Assembly (NCBI GenBank): GCA_964373495.1
Contig: CAYJUW010000010.1
Location: 1 to 22,187, forward strand
Length of the DNA: 22,187 bases
From: JACQMJ01 sp964373495
GTDB lineage: Bacteria; Patescibacteriota; Minisyncoccia; Sungbacterales; SURF-37
Direction of reading: 5' to 3'
Position numbers and translations under genes: made by a program. Each line of letters opens with the position of its first letter. Position 1 is the first letter of the stretch. The notes below the pieces were generated by a model. It did not search any database and was not told the origin of the DNA. It saw only the letters and a list, made by a program, of their open reading frames with translations. Below, in pieces: positions 14,848 to 21,996 of this stretch.

Positions 14848-15822
14848 ATGGACAGGAAGCCAACGGTGGCGGAGATTCAGAGTTACCTTGATGAGCGAGA
14901 TCCGCTCAGGCTCCGAGGAGCAGCGGTAACGGCAGTGGCAGAGCGAAACCACCTCATCTATCGCATCACAAAGGGGCGGCGATCGTATGCGCTCCGGATG
15001 ATCAACCCCGAGTCTTACCGCAGGACTGAATGGATCAGCATGGCCAGGGAGTTTGACATCCTCCGAGTCATCGAGCCGACGGGGCTGGGACCAAAGGCGT
15101 ACATGTTCATCCCGGATTTTGTCGACCCGCCGTTCCAGACCGGCGCTTTGATCCACGAGTTTATCACCGCCACCTGCTTCAACGACCTCAAACCCCTCGC
15201 CGACGAGCACTTCGTGGCCGCGGCACAGGCCATCGCGACATTGAACGTGATGGACATCTCGCCTGTGCGTTTTCCCTTCATGCGGAGGTATGTGCGGAAG
15301 GATTACGCCGGGAGCGGCGTGGTCTGGTATTACCGACTATTCGATTCGCTCCGGCGCATGCCGCGCCGGGACGTGGCGCGGTGGGTCTTCAAGATCCTGC
15401 CGCTCATTCCAAAGACGATGGCCGTGCTTTCCCGTTCGATCCTGCTCCTGCCGCAGCGTCTCACCTTCCACCTTGACGGGGCGCACTGCGGGAACACCTA
15501 CTGGCGTGATGGCCGAGCGATGTTCCTCGATTGGCAGAAAGTCAGCTTGAGGAACGATCCGACCTTCACGCTGGTCCGTTTCGCTACGTCAGTGGGCGAG
15601 AAGAGCGAGGTGCCGGAGCAGATGTTCGACGCCCTCGTGGGGGCGTACCTCGAGGTGCGGTCAATCGTGGGGTTTCGCGATATGGCCCGGGTGCGGCTCC
15701 TCGAGCGCCAGACCGCAGACCTCGTCTGGGTCCTCTGGGATACGACGCGGCGGCGGGATCCGCTGCCGGTGGAGATGGTACAGCGCTATGCTGAAGTAAG
15801 GCGCATGCTCCAGGCGTACTAA
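14848..15822 (+). CDS. APH/choline-kinase-like phosphotransferase
   Basis: The 324-residue product looks like a protein-kinase-fold small-molecule kinase. The N-lobe has NHLIYRITKGRRSYALRMINPESYRR, where beta-strands and a basic residue would hold ATP; the catalytic loop is LTFHLDGAHCGNTYW (about 208-222) and the metal-binding strand is MFLDWQKVSLRNDPTF (about 228-243). The family pattern is HXDX4N, whereas here the asparagine is one residue further (H-L-D-G-A-H-C-G-N), so activity may differ. The substrate is unknown; a sugar, lipid or amino alcohol fits the context better than an antibiotic. It forms its own transcription unit with promoter, Shine-Dalgarno and terminator, set between the two halves of the glycan cluster. 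Confidence 0.65.
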   Translation: MDRKPTVAEIQSYLDERDPLRLRGAAVTAVAERNHLIYRITKGRRSYALRMINPESYRRTEWISMAREFDILRVIEPTGLGPKAYMFIPDFVDPPFQTGALIHEFITATCFNDLKPLADEHFVAAAQAIATLNVMDISPVRFPFMRRYVRKDYAGSGVVWYYRLFDSLRRMPRRDVARWVFKILPLIPKTMAVLSRSILLLPQRLTFHLDGAHCGNTYWRDGRAMFLDWQKVSLRNDPTFTLVRFATSVGEKSEVPEQMFDALVGAYLEVRSIVGFRDMARVRLLERQTADLVWVLWDTTRRRDPLPVEMVQRYAEVRRMLQAY

Positions 15823-15848
15823 AGCGTTCGGGAACGATGCTCAAACAT

Positions 15849-15883
15849 GCGGCGGGTAGCCATTCAGGGCCCGCCGCTTTTTT
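15849..15883 (+). terminator. Rho-independent terminator of the kinase gene
   Basis: GCGGCGGG (15849-15856) pairs with CCCGCCGC (15870-15877), followed by TTTTTT (15878-15883). It begins 26 bp after the stop at 15822. This is the most standard terminator in the window. Confidence 0.85.
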
Positions 15884-15898
15884 GTGGCATACCACCCC

Positions 15899-15936
15899 GT
15901 TAAGAATTTCTGTCCGATCGGACAGTAGGACTTAAC
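15899..15936. promoter_or_regulatory. Palindromic operator 3
   Basis: Third copy of the 38-bp element, and the most symmetric: GTTAAG...CTTAAC at the ends and CTGTCCGATCGGACAG at the centre. TAACAG (15933-15938) sits 17 bp after CTGTCC, so the promoter geometry is kept though the -35 is weaker. It lies upstream of the P-loop gene, 7.8 kb from the regulator gene, and suggests a small regulon rather than pure autoregulation. Confidence 0.6.
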
Positions 15937-16002
15937 AGCGCAGTTCCGGATAAGGTGCCGCGAGCGGTTTGGGGCTCTGGTTCGTTTCTGGTTCAGCCGG
16001 TA

Positions 16003-16030
16003 TTGACATCGTGTCTGATTCAGCTACGCT
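16003..16030 (+). promoter_or_regulatory. Promoter of the P-loop gene
   Basis: TTGACA (16003-16008) is a perfect -35; TACGCT (16025-16030) is a fair -10 at 16-bp spacing. The start site would be near 16037, about 29 nt before the GTG at 16066. Confidence 0.5.
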
Positions 16031-16065
16031 GGGGGCAGCTTAATTATGAGGCGAGTTCATCGATT

Positions 16066-16704
16066 GTGCCGATAAAGAGTTTCAAGCAAATCGAGAAGGA
16101 GTTGGTGCGGGGCGTGCGCGTCCGGCGGCGGCGTACCAAACAGCCGGTGATTTTGGGGTTTATCGGAGTTACGGGATCCGGCATCAGCACGATCGCCCGC
16201 GAGCTCGGCCGCATGCTCGGCTGGAGCGTGATTGAGAAAAACAAAATCCGGGTTAAGCTCCGCGAGCAGGGGCCGGGATTCAACCCGGTTTCGACCGACC
16301 AGATCGCCTACGCCATGCTTACGAAGATCATGCGCGAGCGGGGGAATGCCATTTTGGATTCCGATGCCGTTGAAAAACAAAAGCGCCGGCGGCTGGAGCG
16401 ATTCGCCAGGCGATGCGGCGTGCGCGTGGCGTACCTCCATGTTATCTGCGACCGCGATGTAATACTTGAGCGCATGCTCCGGGCGAACTACAACCCCAAG
16501 AGCGATATCTTCAAGAGCGCGGCTATAGCCGTTCGCGAGCACTGCCGCCGCTACCCGTGGCACTGCCGCTGGTCTCCGGCCGGGGGCGGGCGCTATATCT
16601 TGCGGCGGCCGCCGGTGAAGGTCCTGGCCGCGCTTGATACCACGGACCCTGAACGGTGGCATAAACGGCTGCGGGTTCTGGCGCGCCGATTGCGGCGAAT
16701 GTAG
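16066..16704 (+). CDS. P-loop kinase-like protein with altered Walker A
   Basis: The 212-residue product resembles small AAA_33/polynucleotide-kinase-type P-loop proteins: a hydrophobic strand and loop, ILGFIGVTGSGISTIARELG (about 25-44), a conserved NKIRVKLRE after the second strand, GNAILDSDAVEKQKRRRLERF in the Walker B region, and RDVILERMLRAN as a lid-like arginine helix. The key P-loop lysine is isoleucine here (GSGIST instead of GSGKST), so ATP hydrolysis is doubtful. The start is uncertain: GTG at 16066 follows the best promoter, while a GTG at 15955 in the same frame follows operator 3 but would add a stretch that looks non-coding. The gene ends at a strong terminator. Confidence 0.6.
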   Translation: MPIKSFKQIEKELVRGVRVRRRRTKQPVILGFIGVTGSGISTIARELGRMLGWSVIEKNKIRVKLREQGPGFNPVSTDQIAYAMLTKIMRERGNAILDSDAVEKQKRRRLERFARRCGVRVAYLHVICDRDVILERMLRANYNPKSDIFKSAAIAVREHCRRYPWHCRWSPAGGGRYILRRPPVKVLAALDTTDPERWHKRLRVLARRLRRM

Positions 16705-16722
16705 GCGAAATCAAGAGCACGT

Positions 16723-16756
16723 GCTGGCGCGGGGGTTACCTCCGCGCCAGCTTCTT
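16723..16756 (+). terminator. Terminator after the P-loop gene
   Basis: GCTGGCGCGG (16723-16732) pairs with CCGCGCCAGC (16742-16751), followed by TTCTTC. The stem is long and GC-rich; the U-tract is interrupted by C. It separates the P-loop gene from the next operon. Confidence 0.7.
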
Positions 16757-16780
16757 CGGTATGATAAAGCAAAGCATCGC

Positions 16781-17458
16781 ATGAAAGTCATCATTCTTGC
16801 CGGCGGCCAGGGAACGCGCCTGCCGGTATCGGCCCGCGACATCCCCAAGGCCCTCGTTTCGGTCGGCCCGCGAACAATCCTGGGGCACCTCTTGGAGGGC
16901 CTCTTGAGCCACGGCTTCGGCGATATCCGCTTGGCCCTCGGGTTTCGCGCCGAGCAGGTCATGGGGTTTCTCAAGGAGCAGGGGTACCGGTGTGAGTGCG
17001 TTTGGGAACCAAAGCCCCTCGGTACGGGCGGCGCAACTAAATTTGCCGCGCGTGAACTCTCCGAGCCCTTCATGGTGCTGAACGGCGACACGTTCGCCGA
17101 TTTCGATTACCCGGCCATTGCCCGTTCCCACCAGCCGGGCACCGGGCTTATCGTTTCCCACTGGAAAGAGGATAATCGCGACTACGGCGTTCTGGAGATC
17201 GATGGCGATCGGATCCGCGAGTTTCTGGAGAAGCCGCCCGAGCCGAGGGCGGGGTTCATCCATGCCGGCTGTTCCATCCTTGAACCGGACGACGTACGAG
17301 CTGTCCGGGAAGATGTTTTCATGCTTGAGCGCGAGATCTACCCGACGCTGGCCCGGGCAGGCCGGCTGAAGACCGTTCGCCACGAGGGCTTTTTTGAGGA
17401 CGTTGGCACCGAGGAGCGACTGGCGCGGGTTCGCGCATCGCCCCCACTTGCGCTATGA
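16781..17458 (+). CDS. Sugar-phosphate nucleotidyltransferase
   Basis: The 225-residue product is a short NTP-transferase of the type that makes GDP- or NDP-activated sugars (mannose-1-phosphate or heptose-1-phosphate guanylyltransferase-like). MKVIILAGGQGTRL at the N-terminus is the nucleotide-binding signature, DIPKALVSVGPRTIL carries the conserved PK, FMVLNGDTFADFD (about 98-110) the metal- and sugar-binding aspartate, and FLEKPPEPRAGFIHAGCSIL the sugar-site strand. It lacks the C-terminal beta-helix of longer relatives. It probably supplies the donor for the adjacent glycosyltransferases; the sugar cannot be told. A TATGAT at 16760-16765 is a possible -10. The stop overlaps the next start (ATGA). 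Confidence 0.8.
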   Translation: MKVIILAGGQGTRLPVSARDIPKALVSVGPRTILGHLLEGLLSHGFGDIRLALGFRAEQVMGFLKEQGYRCECVWEPKPLGTGGATKFAARELSEPFMVLNGDTFADFDYPAIARSHQPGTGLIVSHWKEDNRDYGVLEIDGDRIREFLEKPPEPRAGFIHAGCSILEPDDVRAVREDVFMLEREIYPTLARAGRLKTVRHEGFFEDVGTEERLARVRASPPLAL

Positions 17459-18567
17459 GCGTTCCCGCCACGCCCCGGGTGGTCTACGTGCTGCCGCGGT
17501 ACGACCCCGCAACCGGCAGCCATTTTTTTCATGTCTATGAGCTGTTGGAGCGGGCGGCCGGAGCCCTCGATATCTTCGTGGTAGTGGAGAAAGCCGGCTC
17601 CGAGAGGATGGGGCTTCCCTTTCGCGCCTATTGCCAGCGCTGTTCTTGGCCGCCGTTGCGGGCGCTTGAGCTCATCGCGGTCTTGGCGTGGCAGCGGTTC
17701 GCCGGCCGACGATATTTTTACACCCACTACTCGTTCTACGGGGCGCTGGCCTCGTGGTTGGTCACCGGCATCTTCGGCGGCACGGCCTACTACTGGAATG
17801 CCGGCCTGCCATGGCTCTATCCGCGCCCGGCATTCGCGGAGGCGGTATTTCGCTTCATCCTGCGGCATACCGTGCTCGTCACCGGCACGGCCGGCTTAGC
17901 GAGAGAATATCAGCGCCGCTACGGCCTGCAGCCGGAACGGACGAGGGTAGTGCCGAATTGGGTAAATGTCGCTCGATTCCAACCAACAGCAAGCCGTGAG
18001 GAGTCACGCCAGCGCCTCGGTATTCCGTTGGCGGCGAAGGTAGTTTTGTTTGCGCATCGGCTCTCGCGCAGAAAGGGCGCGCATTTGATTCCGGAAATAG
18101 CCGTCAAAGTTACAAAGGCCCGCAAAGATGTTATATTTGTCGTTGTCGGTGCCGGCCCCGAGGAGCGGAACCTGAAATTGAAAATTGAAAATTGGAAATT
18201 GGAAAATTTTGTCCGGTTGGTGGGCGAGGTGCCGCATCGCGAGCTTCCGGCCTACTACCGTGCCGCTGACGTATTCCTCATGCCCTCGGAGGAGGAAGGG
18301 TTCCCCCATGTGTTGCTTGAGGCCATGGCCGCCGGTCTACCCTATGTTGCCAGCGACGTCGGCGGCGTTCGGGAGATCACGCCGCCGGAGTTCCAGCCCT
18401 ACGTCGTTTCGCGCGGAGATATTCATGTATTTACTGGAAAAATATTAGAACTCCTCGCACTGTCCCCGCCGGAGATCAACCAGGTTGCGGTAGCCGAACG
18501 TGAATGGGTGGAGCAGTATGATGTGAACTCGGTGCTTGCGAAGTTTGTGACACTCTTCCAACCATGA
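17455..18567 (+). CDS. GT4 family glycosyltransferase
   Basis: The 370-residue product has a GT-B fold. In the donor lobe are VVLFAHRLSRRKGAHLIPEIA, IFVVVGAGPEERNL, HRELPAYYRAADVFLMPS and the EX7E motif EEEGFPHVLLE followed by AAGLPYVASDVGGVREI. The N-lobe begins with PRVVYVLPRYDPATGSHFFH, the usual first strand and glycine loop. It overlaps the nucleotidyltransferase by 4 bp and the NUDIX gene by 4 bp, so the three are one translationally coupled set. Positions 18172-18210 hold an AT-rich repeat that encodes LKLKIENWKLEN where other GT4 enzymes have a helix of ordinary composition. Confidence 0.85.
   Translation: MSVPATPRVVYVLPRYDPATGSHFFHVYELLERAAGALDIFVVVEKAGSERMGLPFRAYCQRCSWPPLRALELIAVLAWQRFAGRRYFYTHYSFYGALASWLVTGIFGGTAYYWNAGLPWLYPRPAFAEAVFRFILRHTVLVTGTAGLAREYQRRYGLQPERTRVVPNWVNVARFQPTASREESRQRLGIPLAAKVVLFAHRLSRRKGAHLIPEIAVKVTKARKDVIFVVVGAGPEERNLKLKIENWKLENFVRLVGEVPHRELPAYYRAADVFLMPSEEEGFPHVLLEAMAAGLPYVASDVGGVREITPPEFQPYVVSRGDIHVFTGKILELLALSPPEINQVAVAEREWVEQYDVNSVLAKFVTLFQP
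18172..18210 (+). repeat. In-frame GAAAATTG repeat inside the GT4 gene
   Basis: Tandem units of GAAAATT/GGAAATT give the peptide LKLKIENWKLENF. The same units form the intergenic block at 13457-13555. It sits just after the GPEERN segment, the same spot as the AATC repeat in the GT4 gene at 13557. Confidence 0.55.
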
Positions 18568-19011
18568 GGCGCCTATTGTATCGCACGATACATCCGTTCC
18601 GGCGGTTCTACTGGTTCCTTGCCCGACCGAAGACCTACGGCGTGAAGTGCCTCATTGAACACCATGGCCAGTTGCTCATGATCAGGAATACCTATGGTCA
18701 CATGCACTGGACGTTCCCTGGCGGTGGGGTGCGGCGAGGCGAAACTCTCCAAGCCGCGATACGCCGCGAAGTTATGGAGGAGGTTGAAATAACGTTGCGG
18801 GAGCCTACCTATCTTGGCAGTTACTTCAACGTCAAGGAATACAAGCGGGACACCGTTGTATTGCTTCTATAGTCAAATTATGGATAGTGCCTTCAGAATA
18901 GACCCGGTTGAAATCCAAGAGGCCGCGTGGTTTCAGCGGAGCGAATTTCAAACACCAACTTCTCCGGCAGTCCCAAAAGTGCTGGCGCTCTATGACAAAC
19001 GTGGAGCGTAA
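18564..19011 (+). pseudogene. NUDIX hydrolase gene, frameshifted
   Basis: The first frame (18564-18872) encodes about 102 residues with the NUDIX box GGVRRGETLQAAIRREVMEE (about 52-71), which fits GX5EX7REUXEE; the usual next glycine position reads E. It then hits TAG at 18870. The following frame continues the same protein: FYSQIMDSAFRIDPVEIQEAAWF through to a stop at 19011. Removing one T near 18860-18862 would join them into a 148-residue protein of normal NUDIX length. NUDIX enzymes hydrolyse nucleoside diphosphates linked to another group, such as NDP-sugars, which fits the cluster. It is either a recent pseudogene or a sequencing error; the start overlaps the GT4 stop (ATGA). Confidence 0.75.
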
Positions 19012-19012
19012 C

Positions 19013-19066
19013 ATTTTAAATTTTGATCTGTCATTTTGAATTTTGCATTTTGAGTTTCGAATTCTC
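19013..19066. repeat. AT-rich TTTTGAATTTTGCA repeat before the GT2 gene
   Basis: Repeated ATTTTGA/ATTTTGCA units fill the whole gap between the NUDIX remnant and the GT2 gene. The pattern is close to the right arm of the repeat at 22060-22096 (GGCATTTGCATTTTGG). No promoter or Shine-Dalgarno can be seen in it. Confidence 0.5.
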
Positions 19067-19774
19067 ATGAGGGCCCGCATCGTCATCCCCACCTACAACG
19101 AGGCCGAAAACATCATCCCGCTCATCACGGAGTTGCTCCGGGTTATGCCGAACGATACGCGGATTCTCGTCATTGACGACGGATCGCCCGACGGCACGGC
19201 CGATCTCGTGCGGCAGTACATGGCCAAGGATTCCCGCGTCTCGCGTATGACCCGGCCGGGGAAGCTCGGCATGGGCTCGGCCTACCGAGCGGCCTTCCGC
19301 CGGGTGCTCGATGAGGGCGGAGATGATTGTATCGTTACCATTGATGCGGATTTCTCCCATAACCCGAAGTACGTGCCCGAGCTCGTAAAGGGCTGCCAAG
19401 TATATGATCTCGTGGTGGGGTCGCGCTATGTTCCGGGCGGCGGTATTGAGAATTGGGAACTGTGGCGGCGGTTGCTCTCATGGGGCGGGAACCTCTACGT
19501 GCGCATGATCATCGGGCTGCCGATCCGCGACTGCACTGCCGGGTTCTCGGCCATGCGAACGGACTTCCTCCGTCGGGTGCCGTTCGAGCGAGTCCAAGCC
19601 AGCGGATATGCCTGGTGGTTTACGCTGCGCATGATGTTCTATCGCCGCGGGGCGCGCATCGCGGAGATCCCCATCACCTTCACCGAGCGGCGGCTCGGCC
19701 AATCAAAGATCAATACCCATGTCATTTACGAGGGGCTGATTGAGCCGTGGCGCATCAGATTTTCTCGATTATAA
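19067..19774 (+). CDS. DPM1-like polyprenyl-phosphate glycosyltransferase (GT2)
   Basis: The 235-residue product is a GT-A family 2 enzyme like dolichol/polyprenyl-phosphate mannosyltransferases: IVIPTYNEAENI (about 5-16), LVIDDGSPDGTADLV (about 34-48), the metal-binding VTIDADFSHNPKYVPEL (about 92-108), LVVGSRYVPGGG, RDCTAGFSAMRTDFL and the closing RRLGQSKI motif. It lacks C-terminal membrane helices, as in the soluble DPM1 type. It would load a sugar onto a lipid phosphate carrier, the donor for the GT39/PMT-like enzyme at 20263. The ATG at 19067 is chosen because upstream TTG codons lie in the AT-rich repeat. Confidence 0.85.
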   Translation: MRARIVIPTYNEAENIIPLITELLRVMPNDTRILVIDDGSPDGTADLVRQYMAKDSRVSRMTRPGKLGMGSAYRAAFRRVLDEGGDDCIVTIDADFSHNPKYVPELVKGCQVYDLVVGSRYVPGGGIENWELWRRLLSWGGNLYVRMIIGLPIRDCTAGFSAMRTDFLRRVPFERVQASGYAWWFTLRMMFYRRGARIAEIPITFTERRLGQSKINTHVIYEGLIEPWRIRFSRL

Positions 19775-19789
19775 TCGAGAAAATCTGAT
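19754..19789. repeat. 36-bp perfect palindrome across a stop codon
   Basis: 18-bp arms are perfectly complementary with no loop (centre ATTATAAT). The palindrome contains the last six codons and TAA stop of the GT2 gene. It could fold at the 3' end as a transcript-stabilising or terminating hairpin, though no T-tract follows. It abuts the left repeat of the four-helix-bundle unit. Confidence 0.6.
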
Positions 19790-20258
19790 GAAATCCTAAG
19801 TCCTAAACCCGAAACTCTAAACAAATCCCAATGACCGAAATTCAAAACAGAAAACCGTATGACCTCGGCGAACGGACATTCCGTTTTGCCGAACGCGCAC
19901 TTCGGTATTTCAGTAGCTTGCCGAAAACTCCTGCCAATTTTGAAGTAGCAAAACAGGGGATACGGGCGGCCGGGTCTATTGGAGCAAATTATATTGAAGC
20001 CGATGAGGCATTGAGCAAGCAAGAAGGATTTTGTGATGCGTGTTAAAATTTCTCGGAAAGAAGCAAAGGAGGAAATCTATCGGCTTCGGCTTTCGAAGCC
20101 GGAAGCGGGTCAAGAAAATGAATGTGCCGCGCTTATTCAAGAGGCCACAGAACTGATGAAAATCTTCGGGGCTATCATCTCCAAAGCAGCGTAATCGATT
20201 CGGTCATTTGAGTTTTGGATTTGTTTAGGGTTTATGGCTTAGGATTTAGGGCTTGGGC
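19787..20258 (+). mobile_element. Inverted-repeat unit carrying a four-helix-bundle gene
   Basis: The left end (about 19789-19850) contains AAATCCTAAGTCC, TAAACAAATCC and ATGACCGAA; the right end (about 20198-20255) is its imperfect reverse complement (TCGGTCAT, GGATTTGTTTA, CTTAGGATTTAGGG). The four-helix-bundle gene fills the space and its ATG lies inside the left repeat. No transposase is encoded. A third copy of the arms lies at 21994-22096 without the gene. The unit could be moved in trans like a MITE, or spread with the gene; mobility is inferred from the repeats. Confidence 0.55.
19831..20194 (+). pseudogene. Four-helix-bundle (S23/IVP-like) gene, frameshifted
   Basis: The first frame gives PYDLGERTFRFAERALRYF, then GIRAAGSIGANYIEADEALS, the hallmark of the four-helix-bundle family related to 23S rRNA-intervening-sequence proteins and to Avd of diversity-generating retroelements. 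It ends at 20046 after a run out of frame. The other frame picks up at once with DFVMRVKISRKEAKEEIYRLRL and continues to a stop at 20194. One extra base near 20019-20026 (AGCAAGAAGG) explains both halves, and the repaired product would be about 120 residues, normal for the family. The biochemical role of free-standing members is not known. No reverse transcriptase or template repeat is present, so a retroelement is not supported. Confidence 0.75.
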
Positions 20259-20262
20259 GTAT

Positions 20263-21996
20263 ATGTCATTTTTTGGTAAACCCATCTTCTGGATTCTCCT
20301 CTTTGCCCTGGCTCTGCGTCTGTGGGGTATCGGCTACGCCTTGCCGCAGTTTTTCGTCAATGACGAGCGGGCCAATGTCTATGGCGCGCTCAAAATGCTG
20401 GAGTTGAAAACGCTCGTCCCGGCCTGGCATAGTGATGAGTTTAAAAAGGTTCTCAATTACCTGCCGCTGCCTTCGTATCTCTACGTTATTTTCCTCACGC
20501 CGGTGATCGGCATTGGCTACCTTTTCTCCGGCGCCGGAAACCTCGCTGCGTACCAGACCGCTCTCGTCCTTGATCCCACCATCATCTTTCTTGCCGCTCG
20601 CCTGCTCATCGCCCTCATGGGCGTAGCAATGGTGTTCGTTACCTACCAGCTTGGCCATCGGATATTCTCAAGCGAACGGGCTGGCTTGCTAGCAGCAATC
20701 TTCCTCTCCGTTTCCTTCTATCATGTCCAGCTCTCCCATGTGACGCGCCACTGGATGCCCGCCGCCCTCGCCCTTTCCCTGGCCTGGCTCGCGGCTCTTG
20801 CGGTCTATCGCCGCGGTTTACTGCGGGACTACCTCGGCGCCGGTTTTTTCGCCGGCCTCGGCGTCGGCGCGAACACCGCCGCCGCGGCGGCAATGATCCC
20901 CGTGGTCCTGGCCCATTTCCTACGGCCGGGCGTGGCGCTCGCCCGGCGATTGAAGAGTCCTCGCCTTTACGCCGCCCTGTTCGCGTTTCTCGCCGTCTCG
21001 CTCCTCGCCGTCGCCCTTTACCCCTACGGCCTTACCCAGGGCGAGTCGCCGGCCGGCAGCGGCGCCTTCCTTGGAACCAAGCTCCAGCAGTTAGCCGGCA
21101 AGGGGATCGGGGCATGGCTCGGGTTCCTCGGGTTCTACGCCAAGCTTTTCCTGACCTACGAGACAACGCTCTTTTTGGCCGCCGTTGCCGGCTCGGTACT
21201 CATCATCCGCTCCGCCAGCCGCGAATTGAAAACGTGGCTCGGCCTGATCGCCATCTTTGCCCTCGGCTACTTCACGCTCCTGTACCTCTTCTTCAACATC
21301 ATTGAGCGGGCCATCCTCTTCATCCTGCCGCTCTTGGCCATTCTCGCCGGCCACTTCGTAGATCGCGCCCTGCTCTGGTTTCAGAACCGCATCCGGCCAA
21401 GCGCTTGGCCCTTTGCGGTGTGCGCTTTGCTCTTCTTTGCCTGGCCGCTCGCGGTCGTTCTTCGGTATGACTACCTGCTGACCCGTACGGACACCAGGAT
21501 TCTGGCCGCCGAATGGCTTTACGCCAATACGCCGCCCGACGCGAAAATCCTTGCCGACCTCCCGTATCTGCGCCTGACCAATACCAAAGCCGGCATCCGG
21601 GCGCTTGAGGCGATTGATCCGACCGGCCTGCGCATCCAAGATCGCACGCTCCTCGCCGTTCCGGATGAGCGCTACCCCCGGCCCAACCGCGAGGTTTTAA
21701 ACCTCCATTTCGTGTCGCCGGATTCTCCGCTCCGGCGTGAGCCGGCGGGAACGCTTTCAGCGGCCCGCGACTACCAGTTTTTCGCGGCGGAATACCGATA
21801 CCTTGACCAGCGCGACCTTGACCCGCAGTCGCGGGCATTGGCGCACGCCGGCAAGCTCCGCGCGCGGTTTACGGGCTTTCGCGAACGAGCTTTTGATCGG
21901 GCGCTGGATATCTCGGGCGAAATTTCGACCGTGCCGCCGTGGCGATTATGGGAACTGGAGCGCTTCGGGCTCGTGGTGGATGTCTACGAGTTCTAA
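20263..21996 (+). CDS. GT39/PMT-like multi-pass membrane glycosyltransferase
   Basis: The 577-residue product has about 10-12 membrane helices in its first 410 residues and a soluble C-terminal part of about 165 residues. The N-terminus (FWILLFALALRLWGIGYALPQFFVNDERANVYGAL) has the helix followed by the acidic pair in the first outer loop that is typical of GT-C enzymes of the PMT/ArnT type. These use lipid-phosphate sugars and transfer them to proteins or glycans outside the membrane, which matches the DPM1-like gene upstream. The ATG at 20263 is chosen because an upstream ATG or TTG would translate the right repeat of the neighbouring unit (DLFRVYGLGFRAW). The stop codon is part of the repeat at 21994. 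Confidence 0.75.
   Translation: MSFFGKPIFWILLFALALRLWGIGYALPQFFVNDERANVYGALKMLELKTLVPAWHSDEFKKVLNYLPLPSYLYVIFLTPVIGIGYLFSGAGNLAAYQTALVLDPTIIFLAARLLIALMGVAMVFVTYQLGHRIFSSERAGLLAAIFLSVSFYHVQLSHVTRHWMPAALALSLAWLAALAVYRRGLLRDYLGAGFFAGLGVGANTAAAAAMIPVVLAHFLRPGVALARRLKSPRLYAALFAFLAVSLLAVALYPYGLTQGESPAGSGAFLGTKLQQLAGKGIGAWLGFLGFYAKLFLTYETTLFLAAVAGSVLIIRSASRELKTWLGLIAIFALGYFTLLYLFFNIIERAILFILPLLAILAGHFVDRALLWFQNRIRPSAWPFAVCALLFFAWPLAVVLRYDYLLTRTDTRILAAEWLYANTPPDAKILADLPYLRLTNTKAGIRALEAIDPTGLRIQDRTLLAVPDERYPRPNREVLNLHFVSPDSPLRREPAGTLSAARDYQFFAAEYRYLDQRDLDPQSRALAHAGKLRARFTGFRERAFDRALDISGEISTVPPWRLWELERFGLVVDVYEF

Noticed and set aside
15955..16065. GTG start at 15955 for the P-loop gene
   Set aside because: It would include a good internal promoter (TTGACA/TACGCT) and an unlikely N-terminus; kept only as an alternative because operator 3 lies just before it.
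19831..20194. Diversity-generating retroelement with an Avd protein
   Set aside because: The four-helix-bundle protein resembles Avd, but no reverse transcriptase or template/variable repeat pair is present.
20215..20262. Upstream start for the GT39-like gene
   Set aside because: The extra 16 residues are a translation of the dispersed repeat arm.
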